Source of the DNA: Tachypleus tridentatus
Taxonomy: Eukaryota > Arthropoda > Merostomata > Xiphosura > Limulidae
NCBI RefSeq assembly: GCF_004210375.1
Contig: NC_134835.1
Coordinates: 71,516,447 to 71,580,446 of the forward strand
Length of the DNA stretch: 64,000 nucleotides
Reading direction: 5' to 3'
A model generated the notes under the pieces. The model saw only the letters and a list, made by a program, of their open reading frames with translations. It ran no database searches and was not told the origin of the DNA. The position numbers and the translations under genes were made by a program. Of this stretch, positions 46,947 to 58,241 are shown one piece after another. Every line of letters begins with the position of its first letter. Position 1 is the stretch's first letter.

Positions 46947-47495
46947 AGCTACCTAACTACTTGCAGCTTATGAAAAACATATGGTGGTTGAGCTTACATT
47001 AAATTTTCGTGTTACAGTGATAACAAGAAATACAACATTTTAACATGTTAGCACACAACTAAATCATCGTTTCAAAATAATATAATTTCTGTTAGTGGGC
47101 AATGTAATATATGTTCTTATACCCGACTTTATAGAAGTAATGCAACTACTAATTTAAGTCTGATCACTTTATAGGGACAAATTTCTTTGCTACAACATAA
47201 TCACTTAATTTGTAATGGGGTATACGTTAACGCTACGGTAATCTTTGTTACACCGCAACAACTTTACGAAAAATTCTTGTTTAACTAACACTGCTAACGT
47301 AACTATATTCATTCTTCAAAGAAACTTTTTACAAATTATCTGCATTTGTCTAAAACACCTTTAGTATCTGGTAACTTTGCAGAGGGAGCGAAAAAACAGT
47401 TGAAAACATGACACCCCTTAGATCCTAAGAGAGATGAGTCAGGGAAAAAAAAATCAATGTCAGATTCGTGTTAGGCAACACTCAAAAGCTGTTCT
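46947..47495. other. Unannotated AT-rich sequence
   Basis: Nothing recognised. Confidence 0.55.
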
Positions 47496-47507
47496 AATAT
47501 CCCTATC

Positions 47508-47630
47508 GTTCCCCCCAGTGGCTCAGCGGTATGTCTGCGGACTTACAACGCTATAAACCAGGTTTCGATACCCGTAGTGGGCAGAGCACAAATAGCCCAT
47601 TGAGTAGCTTTGTGCTTAATTCAAAACAAC
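47508..47630 (+). mobile_element. SINE-B, intact with TSD
   Basis: The head CCCCCCAGTGGCTCAGCGGT, B-box-like GGTTTCGATACCC and tail GTGCTTAATTCAAAACAAC are almost identical to the copy at 329-452, so the family was active fairly recently. The TSD is AATATCCCTATC (47496-47507) and AATACCCCTATC (47631-47642). Confidence 0.88.
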
Positions 47631-47645
47631 AATACCCCTATCATG

Positions 47646-47735
47646 CTTAGGTTATCTTACCATACTTAGGTTATCTTACCATGCTTAGGTTATCTTATCA
47701 TACTTAGGTTACCTTATCGTACTTAGGTTATCTTA
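47646..47735. repeat. 19-bp tandem repeat, five units
   Basis: CTTAGGTTATCTTA restarts at 47646, 47665, 47684, 47703 and 47722, a constant 19-bp step. It begins immediately after the TSD of the adjacent SINE-B. Confidence 0.9.
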
Positions 47736-48925
47736 CATGCGCATTTTATTCGTGCATTATAGTCCCTTATTAGATAAGGACACACTCGTACCATCAGGAG
47801 TCAATATGCTAGATTTTGTTAAGCTAAATACAAAATTTTAAAAGTTCTCGGATAACCAAACAAATAAATTATCACTTAATACGAATTAATACAGGATAAT
47901 AAGGGTTATGTGGTTTCTTTTATATAACATCACAGTGTTGTATTCAAATGATGGTTACTTAGCGATTATAAACACAATTCCCCACGCTGGAAACATTTTC
48001 AGATGACTATAAAATTTATTACATATTATCTCTGTTTACTGTTTCTCTATATTCTGACGTTAATTTTACACTTAATGAAAATCGTTTTACTACAGATTAA
48101 AGAAGTATACTTTATAAAATCAGCGTATTAACTGATAACAAATAAAATAACCTGAGATCGCCTTTCTTCATCGAAGATAATTAACACGTTAAGCTCGCAC
48201 TTCCTTCTCTTTGTCTCCGAGAAACCCAATCACACTTGCTAAAAATAAATTACGTAACTATTATTGTAATATCTTTAAACCAAGAAAATTAAACTTTGAG
48301 CTTATAATGGAAATTTAGCTGTTATAAAAGGAAGTATTCGAGCTGAAAATGAATAATTATACAGTAAGTAAAACGTTTGTTCGCGGTTCTAACATTAGTG
48401 GAGATGGTCTAGCTCGTAATGTTTATCAAGGTACTCTATATATTAAAGCTCAAAACGTATTGCTTTGTTTGAATTATTAGAATCAAATGTATTTGCATTA
48501 TCTTTGCATACTGCTATAACTTATTTTAAGACAATACATATAATTAATAATAATTTCGAATATTGTCCCAATTTAAGTAAACCAGACCAAACTACAACTT
48601 GGAATTTATTACATTTGTTTACCAGTTATTTCTGCTCATGTGACACACTTGTTTGTTTCTGTTTTAATGACATAGTACGCTCGTTTGAGGATTATAATAC
48701 AGAATCTTAAAATGTTTCTACACAATTACATATATTGATTAAATTTACTAATTTTTTTACCCCATAAAATACATGTTTTATACGTTATTGTAGTTATAAA
48801 TAACATATAAAAATAAACACCATTGGTAAATAGTATCAAATTTATGTATTTCTTAATACTATAGACTACGTTTGAATAATACAAATCGTGCGTTATCTAA
48901 CAATAACCTACTCTTTAACAAAATA
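47736..48925. other. Unannotated AT-rich sequence
   Basis: No gene recognised. The 81-codon frame at 48465-48710 has no recognisable feature. Confidence 0.55.
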
Positions 48926-48982
48926 CCTGTGGTGATGCAGCACATATAAATCATTGTGTAACTTTGCGCTTAACTACAAACA
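48926..48982 (+). mobile_element. SINE-B 3' end fragment
   Basis: GTGGTGATGCAGCACATATA, AATCATTGTGTAACTTTGCG, CTTAACTACAAAC: the tail half only. Confidence 0.55.
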
Positions 48983-49805
48983 ATACATATAGAATTTAAT
49001 AACTATCCTAAATCAATTCTGAAAGCTGTTAAAAGACAAACTCACACCCTTAAATTTGTCAATTATCAGTGCACCAGTAAGGCCCTTAAAATTTCAATTA
49101 TCAACGCAATGGTAGATATATTCGTCGTATAATCCTAGTGCTGTCTTCTTTTTTTAAGATAATGTCTATCAGTCTATAAATGATGACTTCAAAAAATCGT
49201 AGACACTTTTTAAATAGAATAAGTTATACTAATAAATTTTATTTAAGAACCTATAAATTCTAATAGCAGCGAAATCATTTGACATTTTGATTATGTCAAG
49301 GCGTATATACCGTTTTAATAGACAACTATGTCAGCCGATAAATACCTATGATGATGGTAATCACGACTCAGATCTTATAATTTGAACTTCCAACATTATT
49401 GAGCGAAATAATTCTTGTTTTATTTTGAAATAGTTCTCTCACGTATGAATAATGCCAAAACAAAAAGGTTAAAACAAGCAGATATTAAATTGGACCCTGT
49501 TACAAGTTAATGCCACTGGTTTAAAGTGACTATAGAGGAGAATAAATTAGTGTTCTGCAGCAAGTGTCTTCATTCGTTGTTCAGTAGATAGTCTATCATA
49601 TTAAGTAGTTACCGAGTTTCTACGTTAACGTCTTTCTTTGGGATCAATTGATGCAAAACAAACCAATGAACGTCTTAATAATCCACTCCTATAAAACAAG
49701 TAATATATTCGGAACTAACTTATTAAAAAAAACACTGAATATCTATGTAACAAAACGATAAGAAAAGGGAAACAAGGAACATCTTCGAAGCCTACTGATA
49801 CAAAA
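48983..49805. other. Unannotated AT-rich sequence
   Basis: Nothing recognised. Confidence 0.55.
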
Positions 49806-49937
49806 ATATAACACCTTAAGAACATACTGATATGAAAAGTATAACACCTTAAGAACATATTCATATGAAATATATAACACCTTAAGAATATACTGATATG
49901 AAATATATAACACCTTAAGATTATACTGATATGACAA
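49806..49937. repeat. 33-bp tandem repeat, four units
   Basis: ATAACACCTTAAGA restarts at 49808, 49841, 49874 and 49907, with ATACTGATATGAAA in each unit. As 33 is divisible by three, it gives a repetitive minus-strand frame of about 100 codons (49715-50017) that is not a gene. Confidence 0.9.
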
Positions 49938-49977
49938 ACATATTCAGTGGATACTGACATAAAACAAATATTTGTTT

Positions 49978-50133
49978 CGTTGAGTTTTGTGCAAAGGTAT
50001 TCGAGAGTTTTGTGCACCAGCCGTCCCTAATTTTGAATTGATAAATTAGAGGGAATGCAGACAGTCAACAACACTCAATACTAATTCATGAGCTACACCA
50101 ATCAAATTGTGAAATTTGACCGTAATGTTATAA
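49978..50133 (-). mobile_element. SINE-A, heavily decayed
   Basis: GTGCAAAGGTATTCGAGAG, CCAGCCGTCCCTAATTTTG, AAATTAGAGGGAATGCAGAC and TTTGACCGTAATGTTATAA are recognisable remnants. The head is absent. Confidence 0.6.
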
Positions 50134-50239
50134 AGCAATTAAAGTTCCAATGCGCAAGATACGATTTTTTTTATATTTCGCGAGAACAAAGTGCGAACCA
50201 CGAAACTTCAAATCCACATTCCACTGTACCTTAGTGGTA

Positions 50240-50611
50240 GACCCGATATGGCCAGGTGGTTTGGATGCTCGACTCATAATCTAAGGTTCATAGGTTCGAA
50301 TAATCATTACGCCAAATATGCTCGCCGTGAGGGTGTTATAACGCGAAGGTCAATCCCACTAAAAGATATGTCTTCCCTCTAGTCTTATACTGTTAAATTA
50401 GGGACGGTTAGCGTAAATAGTTTTATGTCATCGCCACTCACCGCCAACTCTTAGCTTACTTTTTTTACCAATGAATAGTAAGATTGACCATCACATTATT
50501 ATAACGCCTCCATGGCTGAAAGGGCTAGCGTGTTTCGTGGGACAAGGATTCGTACCTGTGACCCACAAATAGCAATTCGAACGTCCTAACTGCCTGGCTA
50601 TGTTAGACCCC
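50240..50611. mobile_element. Inverted SINE-A pair joined tail to tail
   Basis: The plus-strand SINE-A at 50240-50424 (ACCCGATATGGCCAGGTGG to ACGGTTAGCGTAAATAGT, internally deleted) meets a minus-strand SINE-A at 50425-50611 (ATCGCCACTCACCGCCAACT to TGCCTGGCTATGTTAGACCC, lacking its tail). The two heads face outward, forming a long inverted repeat. Confidence 0.78.
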
Positions 50612-51491
50612 GACGTGTTCATCATTTATTAAACATGTTTTTCTAAGTTGTTTGTGTACTGTTACGTATTTTCTATTACATATTTATTTTGATATTGATG
50701 TTTGTTTTAATCAAATATGTATTTAAAAATGTGTGTAACTTACACTGTTAAGTGTGTATTACTAAAATATCGCCTATTCTCTAAATTTGTAGAAGATTCT
50801 CAAGCGTAAGAATCAACAAAGTACGATGTGTATATGAAATATGATTGTCAGTATTATCACCAATTTAAATAAGAAGAGCCTTGCCTAATTATTATAAAAA
50901 GTGATCATCGCAACGCGAAGACAGTTTTGTATTGTTGGTTTGCTACAGTTAGCGTACTATAAACCTCGGAAGCTATAACTGTGATATATGCATATCAATC
51001 GGGGAACTACAAATATTTAACCAAAAACGTTTATATATTTCAAACATTATAGACCATTTAACTTCAGACGTTGATATTTCTACAAGGGCATTAAATATCT
51101 TTCTCGGTGAAAAGTCAGCTTGTAAACGGAGTGATACCAGCAAAGAATAGAACTAGCTAGTCACTAAGTGAACTGCAGTAATATCACTTCAAACTAATCG
51201 CTTATCGTGTACCGTCGATAAAATATTCAGTTCCAGACCAGATGAAAGAGTCAGTCTTGGTTGTATGTTTGCAAAACTTTTATATATTTAAATTATTATT
51301 TGTAATAACCGTTATTATAAACCATATTACTCTTTGTATATTAAAATATATTTATGTTAAGAAAGAAAATTGTGTGTCTCAATCTTGTTGGTAAATATTA
51401 TAAACGTGATACGTATCGACATTTAATTAATTTCTAAATTTGAATTACAAGTTAACTCGGGTTCAGGCCATTTGAACTCGTAATATGTAGC
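50612..51491. other. Unannotated AT-rich sequence
   Basis: Nothing recognised before HSX copy C. Confidence 0.55.
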
Positions 51492-51687
51492 ATAACACTC
51501 TGTAACAAAATGTTTATTTCTTCTTGTTCCTGGGCAAAAAGTGTTGTTTCCCAATTGTTTATGCCTAAAGTATATGGAAAAGACCTATTTTTCTCTTCAA
51601 AATTTGCTTTTGTGATCTGTGTAATGAAATTTTCAAATTTACTCATTTTCCAGAACATTTCAGATAGATTCAGTGCTGAGTAGCTGA

Positions 51688-51745
51688 TAGAGAATTGTCT
51701 CAAACTCAGAAGAATTTTCTAAAACTTTCCATAATAAGATATATA
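51688..51745 (+). promoter_or_regulatory. Short heat-shock-element-like array plus TATA, copy C
   Basis: Only about four decamers remain: GAA at 51692 and 51712, with decayed AAA units at 51702 and 51722, and AGAATTTTCT as the best pair. An ATATATAC run and CAGGGGCTCACCACTCAACC follow, as in A and B. The array is shorter than in the other copies, so decamer number varies like a tandem repeat. Confidence 0.5.
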
Positions 51746-51824
51746 CAGGGGCTCACCACTCAACCACTTCAGTTAAGTTCTAGCTGCCTAAGTGTAAATA
51801 GAGACCTGTCTGATTTTATCAGAG

Positions 51825-52487
51825 ATGGCATCAAGAAGCTGCAAGCATTCTTCAGACCCATTCTGCTATCTATGTGGCCAATGTATCAAGACAAGTACGA
51901 AAGAGTACTTTGTGACAGCATCTGCTAAAATGTGTGAAGTCTACAAGATATATTTCGCCATGCCTGTCGGGATCAAGACAAACCCTTAACATCTCATTTT
52001 TCCTGCGAACACTGCAGAAAAACTCTAGAAGGTAACACGGACAATTTTTGCCTGCTTGAATAGAAAGATTTTATATTATGCAAATTTTACCCTTTTAAAA
52101 TTTAAATATGTTTTTTATTTCCAATAGTATAGAAAAAATATCATATATAAAATATTTTGCATGAACCTCTTGCATATTAGTTGAGGATGACATAAATTTA
52201 TTCTTCATAATAACAATTTTATTTTGTTATTTTGCAGGGTGGTACAGAGGGGAAAGAGAGCCATGAAGTTCGCTATTCCAAGAATTTGGTGTAAACCCTC
52301 TGACCACTCAAGCGATTGCTACTTCTGCGTGGTGGACTCTTTCAAACGTCGGGCTGGCAAGAATGCATTTGCTATCATGTATCCGGCCTTTCCACCATCC
52401 ATCGCCCCAGTGCCACACTGCCCTGAGCTCCCTGTATTCACTCCGCCAGAGAGAAAGCAGCCATCTCGAAAAACTACTCACTTATAA
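51825..52487 (+). pseudogene. HSX protein remnant C, intron-containing
   Basis: Exon 1 (51825-52031) encodes SCKHSSDPFCYLCGQCIK and TASAKMCEVYK, then frameshifts near GTCGGGATCAAGAC. Intron 52032-52237 is 206 bp, the same length and position as in copy B, with GT and TTTTGCAG borders. Exon 2 reads GWYRGE, then a one-base loss shifts frame; the other frame continues RAMKFAIPRIWCKPSDHSSD, CYFCVVDSFKRRAGKNA and APVPHCPELPV to the stop at 52487. The CYFC motif adds to the cysteine pairs of exon 1. The central and C-terminal regions are deleted. Confidence 0.72.
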
Positions 52488-52753
52488 ACATTTTTGTTCT
52501 TTTATGTATAACTTTAGTATAAATACATGCAAATCTTGATTCATATGTTATTTTATTCAGTCCTTATGCAAATGAAAATGTGCAAATTTTCCCGTTTTTT
52601 ACATATAAAATAGGTAAATTTCTAAATTTCATTATTCAGGTCACAACAGCAAAGTTTGAAGGGAATAATGGCCATTGTCTGTACTTTTACAACATAAGCA
52701 ATTAAGAAATAATAATACTATCCAGGAATAAAATTTGTGTTGCACAGTGTAAT

Positions 52754-53022
52754 AAATTGGAGACTCGTTCAAGATAAATTGTAATACGTGGCAGTATCAA
52801 ATCACTTTTGTGTTGAAGACTGTTGGTTACAACTAAGGTCCCAAATAACATACGATCTGTAAATAGCAATGCCACCATTACTGTGATTAATAATACTAAA
52901 TGACGACATAGTCTCAAGTGTATTTTACCTATAAATATGATATTTCATCAAGATTTGTATCGTAATATGTAAAAACAAATTTTTTTCATAATTTGAATCA
53001 ACGTGTGGATCCTATAAATAGC
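52754..53022. other. Unannotated AT-rich sequence
   Basis: Nothing recognised. Confidence 0.5.
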
Positions 53023-53165
53023 GTTTGTTTGTTTAAGATTTTTTGTGCAAAATTATACAAGGTATATTTGCATTTCCTCACATCAATCCTAGAGAAAGGT
53101 AACCAGTTAAAAAAGCGCCGACTGTCAACACATGGGATACTTTTACCTTGTCTAATAGAATAATT
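53023..53165 (-). mobile_element. SINE-A, heavily decayed
   Basis: GTTTGTTTGTTTAAGATTTT, TTGTGCAAAATTATACAAGG and a following GCCGACTGTCAACACATGGG-like body fit a reverse-strand SINE-A that has lost its head. Confidence 0.45.
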
Positions 53166-53296
53166 TAGCAGACACTTTTACAGAACACTCACAACTTTAA
53201 ATCTAAACCACGCTCAATCCTCGAAGATGATGAACGACCTTGTAGGTTGGTTATTTAATGTTAAATTAACAAACAGGAAGATTCTTTGCGAAATGC

Positions 53297-53355
53297 TTCT
53301 TTGAAGTCAAGAACAAGGTGCACAATGGAATATTTGTGCTTTGCCCGGATTTTTG
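53297..53355 (-). mobile_element. SINE-B fragment
   Basis: GAAGTCAAGAACAAGGTGCA, CAATGGAATATTTGTGCTTT, GCCCGG: the tail half of a reverse-strand SINE-B. Confidence 0.5.
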
Positions 53356-53822
53356 CTTTGAGTAATGAATGGTTAGTTGTTCAATTTGAGAAGGTTTTCA
53401 ATAACTGTGCAAATAAGTATTTCAATTTGAGTAGATCAGTAACAACATTATAACAAAACAGTTCATATTTAACAAGTCATTATTAACTAAGCTTTTAAAC
53501 CAAAAGAGAAATTTTAAAAATCAAAAGTAAAATATAACTGCTAATTATATCTTTAGATGTAATAGTTAAATTACAGATTTCAATAAAGACACTGCAGTCA
53601 TTTTTATCACGTATTTTTATTACTTATCTTGAGACCATTCTTTACCACAATTAATTTTATAAATTAATTTTCCGTCCACTTTTAACCACATATCATAATA
53701 CATATTTCTAATTGAATGTTTCCTGTATTTTTAATGTTTGAAACGTGTTCAATTGAAAGAAAAGTTGTAATATGTTTTTAGAACTAATTCATCTCAGAGA
53801 GCAAGACTTATGAAGCTGAATA
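53356..53822. other. Unannotated AT-rich sequence
   Basis: Nothing recognised. Confidence 0.55.
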
Positions 53823-53835
53823 CGTTTGTAAGAAC

Positions 53836-54120
53836 GTTTTTTGTTGGTTTGTTTTTCTTAATTTCGCACAAAGCTACACGAGTACTATCTGCGCTAGCCG
53901 TCCCTAATTTAGCAGTGTAAGACTAGAGGGAAGGCAGCTAATCATCACCACCCACTGCCAACTCTTGAGCTACTCTTTTACCAACGAAGAGTTGGATTGA
54001 CCGTCACATTACAATGCCCCCACTGCTGAAAGGGCGAGCATGTTTAGTAAAACGGGGATGTGAACCCACGACTCTCAGATTACGAGTCGAACGCCTTAAC
54101 CCACCTGGCCATGCCGGGCC
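53836..54120 (-). mobile_element. SINE-A, full length, TSD
   Basis: Full reverse-strand copy from TTTTTCTTAATTTCGCACAA to CACCTGGCCATGCCGGGCC. The flanks CGTTTGTAAGAAC (53823-53835) and CGTTTGTAAAAAAC (from 54121) are a slightly decayed TSD. Short frames on both strands here are SINE artefacts. Confidence 0.88.
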
Positions 54121-54159
54121 CGTTTGTAAAAAACTCACAACTTCATTTACAAAGAGAGC

Positions 54160-54270
54160 CTCCGTTGTGAGTCTTAAAACTTGTAATGCTAAAACACAGG
54201 TTTTGATATTCGTAGTTAGCACAACACAGATAGACCATAGTGTAGCTCTGTGCTTAACAGTAAACACAAA
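54160..54270 (+). mobile_element. SINE-B, degraded
   Basis: AACTTGTAATGCTAAAACAC, AGGTTTTGATATTCGTAG, AGACCATAGTGTAGCTCTGT and GCTTAACAGTAAACAC match a plus-strand SINE-B with an eroded head. Confidence 0.6.
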
Positions 54271-56727
54271 GAGAATCCTAACAAAAACTAAGACCCTTAC
54301 TAGCTAATTTTAGAGAAAGATAAAATAAATATTGTTTATTTACGCTTGACAGTCTTAATGGAAACTGTCTGAGAGTTATGAACACAAAAGTAAAAATAGG
54401 ACTATATTTAATTAACATTTTAATTCTATAACTATGAGCAGTAAAAATGACTCCTGAATGATCCAAATATTGAAAACAGTATTAATGTCTAAATCTGACA
54501 TACGAAAGGATGCAATATTCTTACATATAGTATTCACCTTCCTACAGCGAGAATTAATAGCATTGGAAACTCAACTGAATTTAGGATTTTACTTGTCTGT
54601 ATAATTTCATTACTTTCTTTTGATGTACTCCAGTTATGAAATGGTTTTATCTCTACTTTCTGTAGCTTTGTTGCAGTACTACTGAACTTTGTCGAGGGCG
54701 ACATGATCAGTAGGCAACAAACTGAAAGAATCTGTAGCCACAAGATTGTCAGTTGTATTGCACAATATAGCTACAAGTATAATCAATGCGATTACTGAAA
54801 TGGAATAAAGTTCACTTTCGAAGGCAGGAGAAAAGTTGAATTAGGAAGTTTTCCTAAGCCGCTAGTCCATCCAGTAAATGACTTCGCTGCGTTGTCATTG
54901 TCTTCTGTGTTTCTGTATCTCATAAAAATAAAAACTATTATGTCATTTATTCTGAAAGGAATCATCATGGCTGACAGGCTATCCTATCAGTATGGACAAA
55001 ATTCTGAATTTATGCAACAGTGAGCAAAGTTGCAAGGTACTTTGATAATAATAGTTACGTTTATAGTCGTCACAACGGTGTGACTAGTGATGACTGGCAC
55101 CAGCGAACCTACTGTTACTAGTATTGTTAAAAGAATTGCTTCTGTATATGATACGAGCAATTTTCACATGTTAACGTAATGTCTAAAGCTGGCCTACTGA
55201 TCAATTATAAATCAGGGTCGATCAGTTCTTTCTTCATAAAAGAACGATTTGTGACTTAGTATATAAATTATATCTCATATTTATGAACGTGATCCTTTCT
55301 GCAACTACAGAAATCATAATTAATAAAGAAATCGAATAGCTAATACTAAAGCGAAATACAATCACCTTCAATGCTCCCAAGTACAAGTTCGTCAGCTTCT
55401 TGTAAATAATGTCAAATATACATCTTGTATTTTAGTTTGTATACCACATTTCAAAACCTCTCTTCTGTATTCGTGATTAAATATTTTCTGATTTTATGCC
55501 ACTTTTTAAATTTATAAGTAAGTTATTATCCAAATACAAATACACTTCAAATATATAGGTTGGATAATTGCACTGGACTTTTGTTTGTACCACGACTTGT
55601 GTTTATTTGTAAAGTTGTACTAAACTGAGTTATAAAGATGCTTGTTTTGGGGATATGTTATAATGGATTGATTTCTGCCTATATTCTTCATTTGTTTAAT
55701 ATTTTGACCTTTATTAAATGTTAATCATTGGAACCATATTTTAAGGAAGGCTAGTATAACTCGTCTTTTGTAAAGGTCGTTGGATCCTTTTTATGAAATT
55801 CGTTATACCTTGTATATATGATTCTAGGCGCTAGCTCTTCTATCCAAATCGACTTTTATGAATATATGGCTTAAAACTAAGTAGAATGTATACAAACATT
55901 TCTCTTATATATATTTCAGTTGTTGGGTTTACATTTTAATTTTTATTTTGCTGTATTTATAGCTTACATGTTTCGATAGGATAATAATTTTAAATATAAT
56001 CTTAGCTATCTGAACAGACAAACGGGCAGAAATGTGCAATTTTTAAATTTAAAAAATAATCATTCATATTTTTAATTCTATGATAATCAAAATTAAATTA
56101 CATTTTTAAAACGTTAGCCGTCTTTAAAAGTCTTATTTTGGTTTATAGTAGCAAGTATCCTGAGATTGTTACACCTATTTAGAAATAACCGCTCTAGACT
56201 GTGGTTGTGTTTTTATCAGTCTGTTAAGCCATGCTTGAAAGCTGACCTTTAAGGTTTTTGATCCTATTTCCTCATGGCAAAACAGAATGGTCATCGACTT
56301 TTAATTTGTTCAGACTGGTAGAACTAGGTGTAGTGATACATGTTTATGAGTACCATATTTTGTTTGTGTGATATTTTCTATAACTTGAGTCTTTTTTTTT
56401 GTTTGATATAGTCTTGTGTAAATTAAATTTTATATTGGTGTCCATTGACGTTTCAGATATATTGCTAAATTAGTTTTAATCTCTATGTTTTTATGCATCT
56501 TTGTTTCGTTCACTTGGTATTACACCTTAACTATTACCTGTATTCATTAACTATTTGATCACCTGCTGACCAAATCTGGTCCAACCTCCTTTTAACTGTG
56601 GTAGTAGCTTACCTGAATGATAAACAAGAAACACTGTACAAGAGTCGACCCATATAGTTCAACTTTTATGTAACTTAAATGTTTTTATACCATCCTGGTC
56701 TTTCTCCATAATTTATTTCTATGATTA
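54271..56727. other. Unannotated AT-rich sequence, 2.5 kb
   Basis: No gene or repeat recognised on either strand. Confidence 0.55.
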
Positions 56728-56830
56728 GCTTGTTTGTTTGCTAAACAATGGACTATTTGTGCTCTGTCAACCTCGAATATAGAAAACCAATTTTTAGGTT
56801 TTCTCAGATTTGCCGCTGAGCCACTGAAGG
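56728..56830 (-). mobile_element. SINE-B, degraded
   Basis: GCTTGTTTGTTTGCTAAACA, ATGGACTATTTGTGCTCTGT, TTGCCGCTGAGCCACTGAAG: a reverse-strand SINE-B with a decayed middle. Confidence 0.6.
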
Positions 56831-57426
56831 CTACTTCTAATAAATAAACAAACGATTTATAACATAAATTTAACTTTCCCAATTTCTGCGTAGGAAGAAA
56901 GAAGTAAAGGAGTGTTTTGTTACGTTATTATCATTTTCAGCTTTAAAATATATTTTAATATGTTAGTACTTATCACTCTAATTTGTTTTGTAATCTCTCA
57001 TTTCACGTTATTCTTCTCTCGTCTTCGAAGAATTCACGCACTATTAAATTGATTTCAGCGACATCTTAATATATGAGATAATTTCATCAAAAACTGTTTA
57101 CTGAAAATACCTTTAAATTTTAGAATTGTTTTGAACAATTAATATTAAGAAGTACTGCAGTATGCATACCTGCTACATGAATTAATAAGTATTTATATCT
57201 CTATTTAAGTTAATAAACTCATTTGGTCCATAACAATACCAATATTTTCGCGGCAATGAACGCTTAACCTTACAAGTAATATTATTAGCATAAAATACAA
57301 GTTAAATTTCTGTAAAAGTTGTAGTTATCGTTTCTTATTGGTAACAAATTAAAAATTCCTCAAGGACAAACTTCAAATAATAGAAAAACCCTATTATGTT
57401 GATGGCTCACGAGTAGTAGTGGAATT
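56831..57426. other. Unannotated AT-rich sequence
   Basis: Nothing recognised. Confidence 0.55.
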
Positions 57427-57556
57427 TTTGTTTGTTTGTTTGTTTGAAGTTAAATACAAAGCTTAAATAAGGCTATTTGTGCTTTGCCCATCACAGGTGT
57501 CGAAACGCAAATCCTAGCATTATATGTCCGCAGACACATCACTGTACCACAGACGA
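57427..57556 (-). mobile_element. SINE-B, nearly full length
   Basis: (TTTG)n tail, GAAGTTAAATACAAAGC, GGCTATTTGTGCTTTGCCC, GGTGTCGAAACGCAAATCC, TATATGTCCGCAGACACATC and TGTACCACAG. Confidence 0.72.
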
Positions 57557-57660
57557 AATGATGTGAATTTGTTTTATTAAAGAAAAGCATTTGTATTTAC
57601 AGACAAACTATAAATAAAACATGGTTACTTAATGAAGTTTATCAGGTAATAGAATATGTT

Positions 57661-57703
57661 TTGTTTTGTTTGTTTGTTTGTTTGTTTGTTTGTTTGTTTG
57701 TTT
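57661..57703. repeat. (TTTG)n microsatellite
   Basis: About ten near-perfect TTTG units. Confidence 0.9.
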
Positions 57704-58127
57704 TGACAAAAATAGGCTAGAAGTATGTTTATTTCACCTATCAAATTTCAGTGTGGTAATATCACAAGCATTGTTAATTACTGATAAATCAAAAAAAGTA
57801 GAAATTTAACGTTAATCACACATAGTTACTGACCTAAATGAAAAAACAATCTTTTGTTTATGGCACGAGCTAGTTGTCACATGAATCTTGTTGGTAATTA
57901 CTTCTTTATCACAAAAGATAGTCTTTTGAAGTTTTATTGGAGTTTTAATAAATTGTTAAGGAATTATCAAGTGTGAGATACTCTATTAGCTATTTTTTCT
58001 CATTTAAATTTGCTCTTTTGAGTAAGCAACTCATGTTATCAACTCCTCCCTGGCACCCCAAAGCACACATTCACTGTTTGTTTGTTTTTCTTATGTTGGG
58101 ATGCTCATTTAAATAGTCTAAGAGTTA

Positions 58128-58133
58128 TTTTAT
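58128..58133 (-). terminator. Candidate polyadenylation signal
   Basis: AATAAA on the minus strand, about 110 bases past the stop codon of the chitin-binding gene, placed as expected for a short 3' UTR. Chance AATAAA is common in this AT-rich DNA. Confidence 0.45.
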
Positions 58134-58241
58134 TAAACAACCATTATGTAAATATCCCTGCTTTGAGAATGATAGAACTCTTCCCAATTTGAACATATTC
58201 TGAGATTCGATTCTCAGTCTTGTGTTTGTTTGTCACGTGCA

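Larger units (their letters stand above)
51492..52753 (+). mobile_element. HSX element copy C (compact, both TIRs)
   Basis: The left end is ATAACACTCTGTAACAAAAT; the reverse-complemented right end is ATTACACTGTGCAACACAAA. Both continue to a TTCCTGG box within about 45 bp. It is the shortest copy. Its flanks are unrelated to those of A and B, so these ends define the mobile unit independently of the segmental duplication. It holds a short decamer array, exon 1, the 206-bp intron, part of exon 2, and a deletion that joins codons near PPERKQPS directly to the terminal RKTTHL. No TSD was recognised. Confidence 0.72.

Noticed and set aside
47646-47735. Possible CRISPR-like direct repeats
   Set aside because: The 19-bp units are contiguous with no spacers, in a eukaryotic genome.
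49715-50017. 100-codon repetitive minus-strand frame
   Set aside because: Created by a 33-bp tandem repeat plus a decayed SINE.
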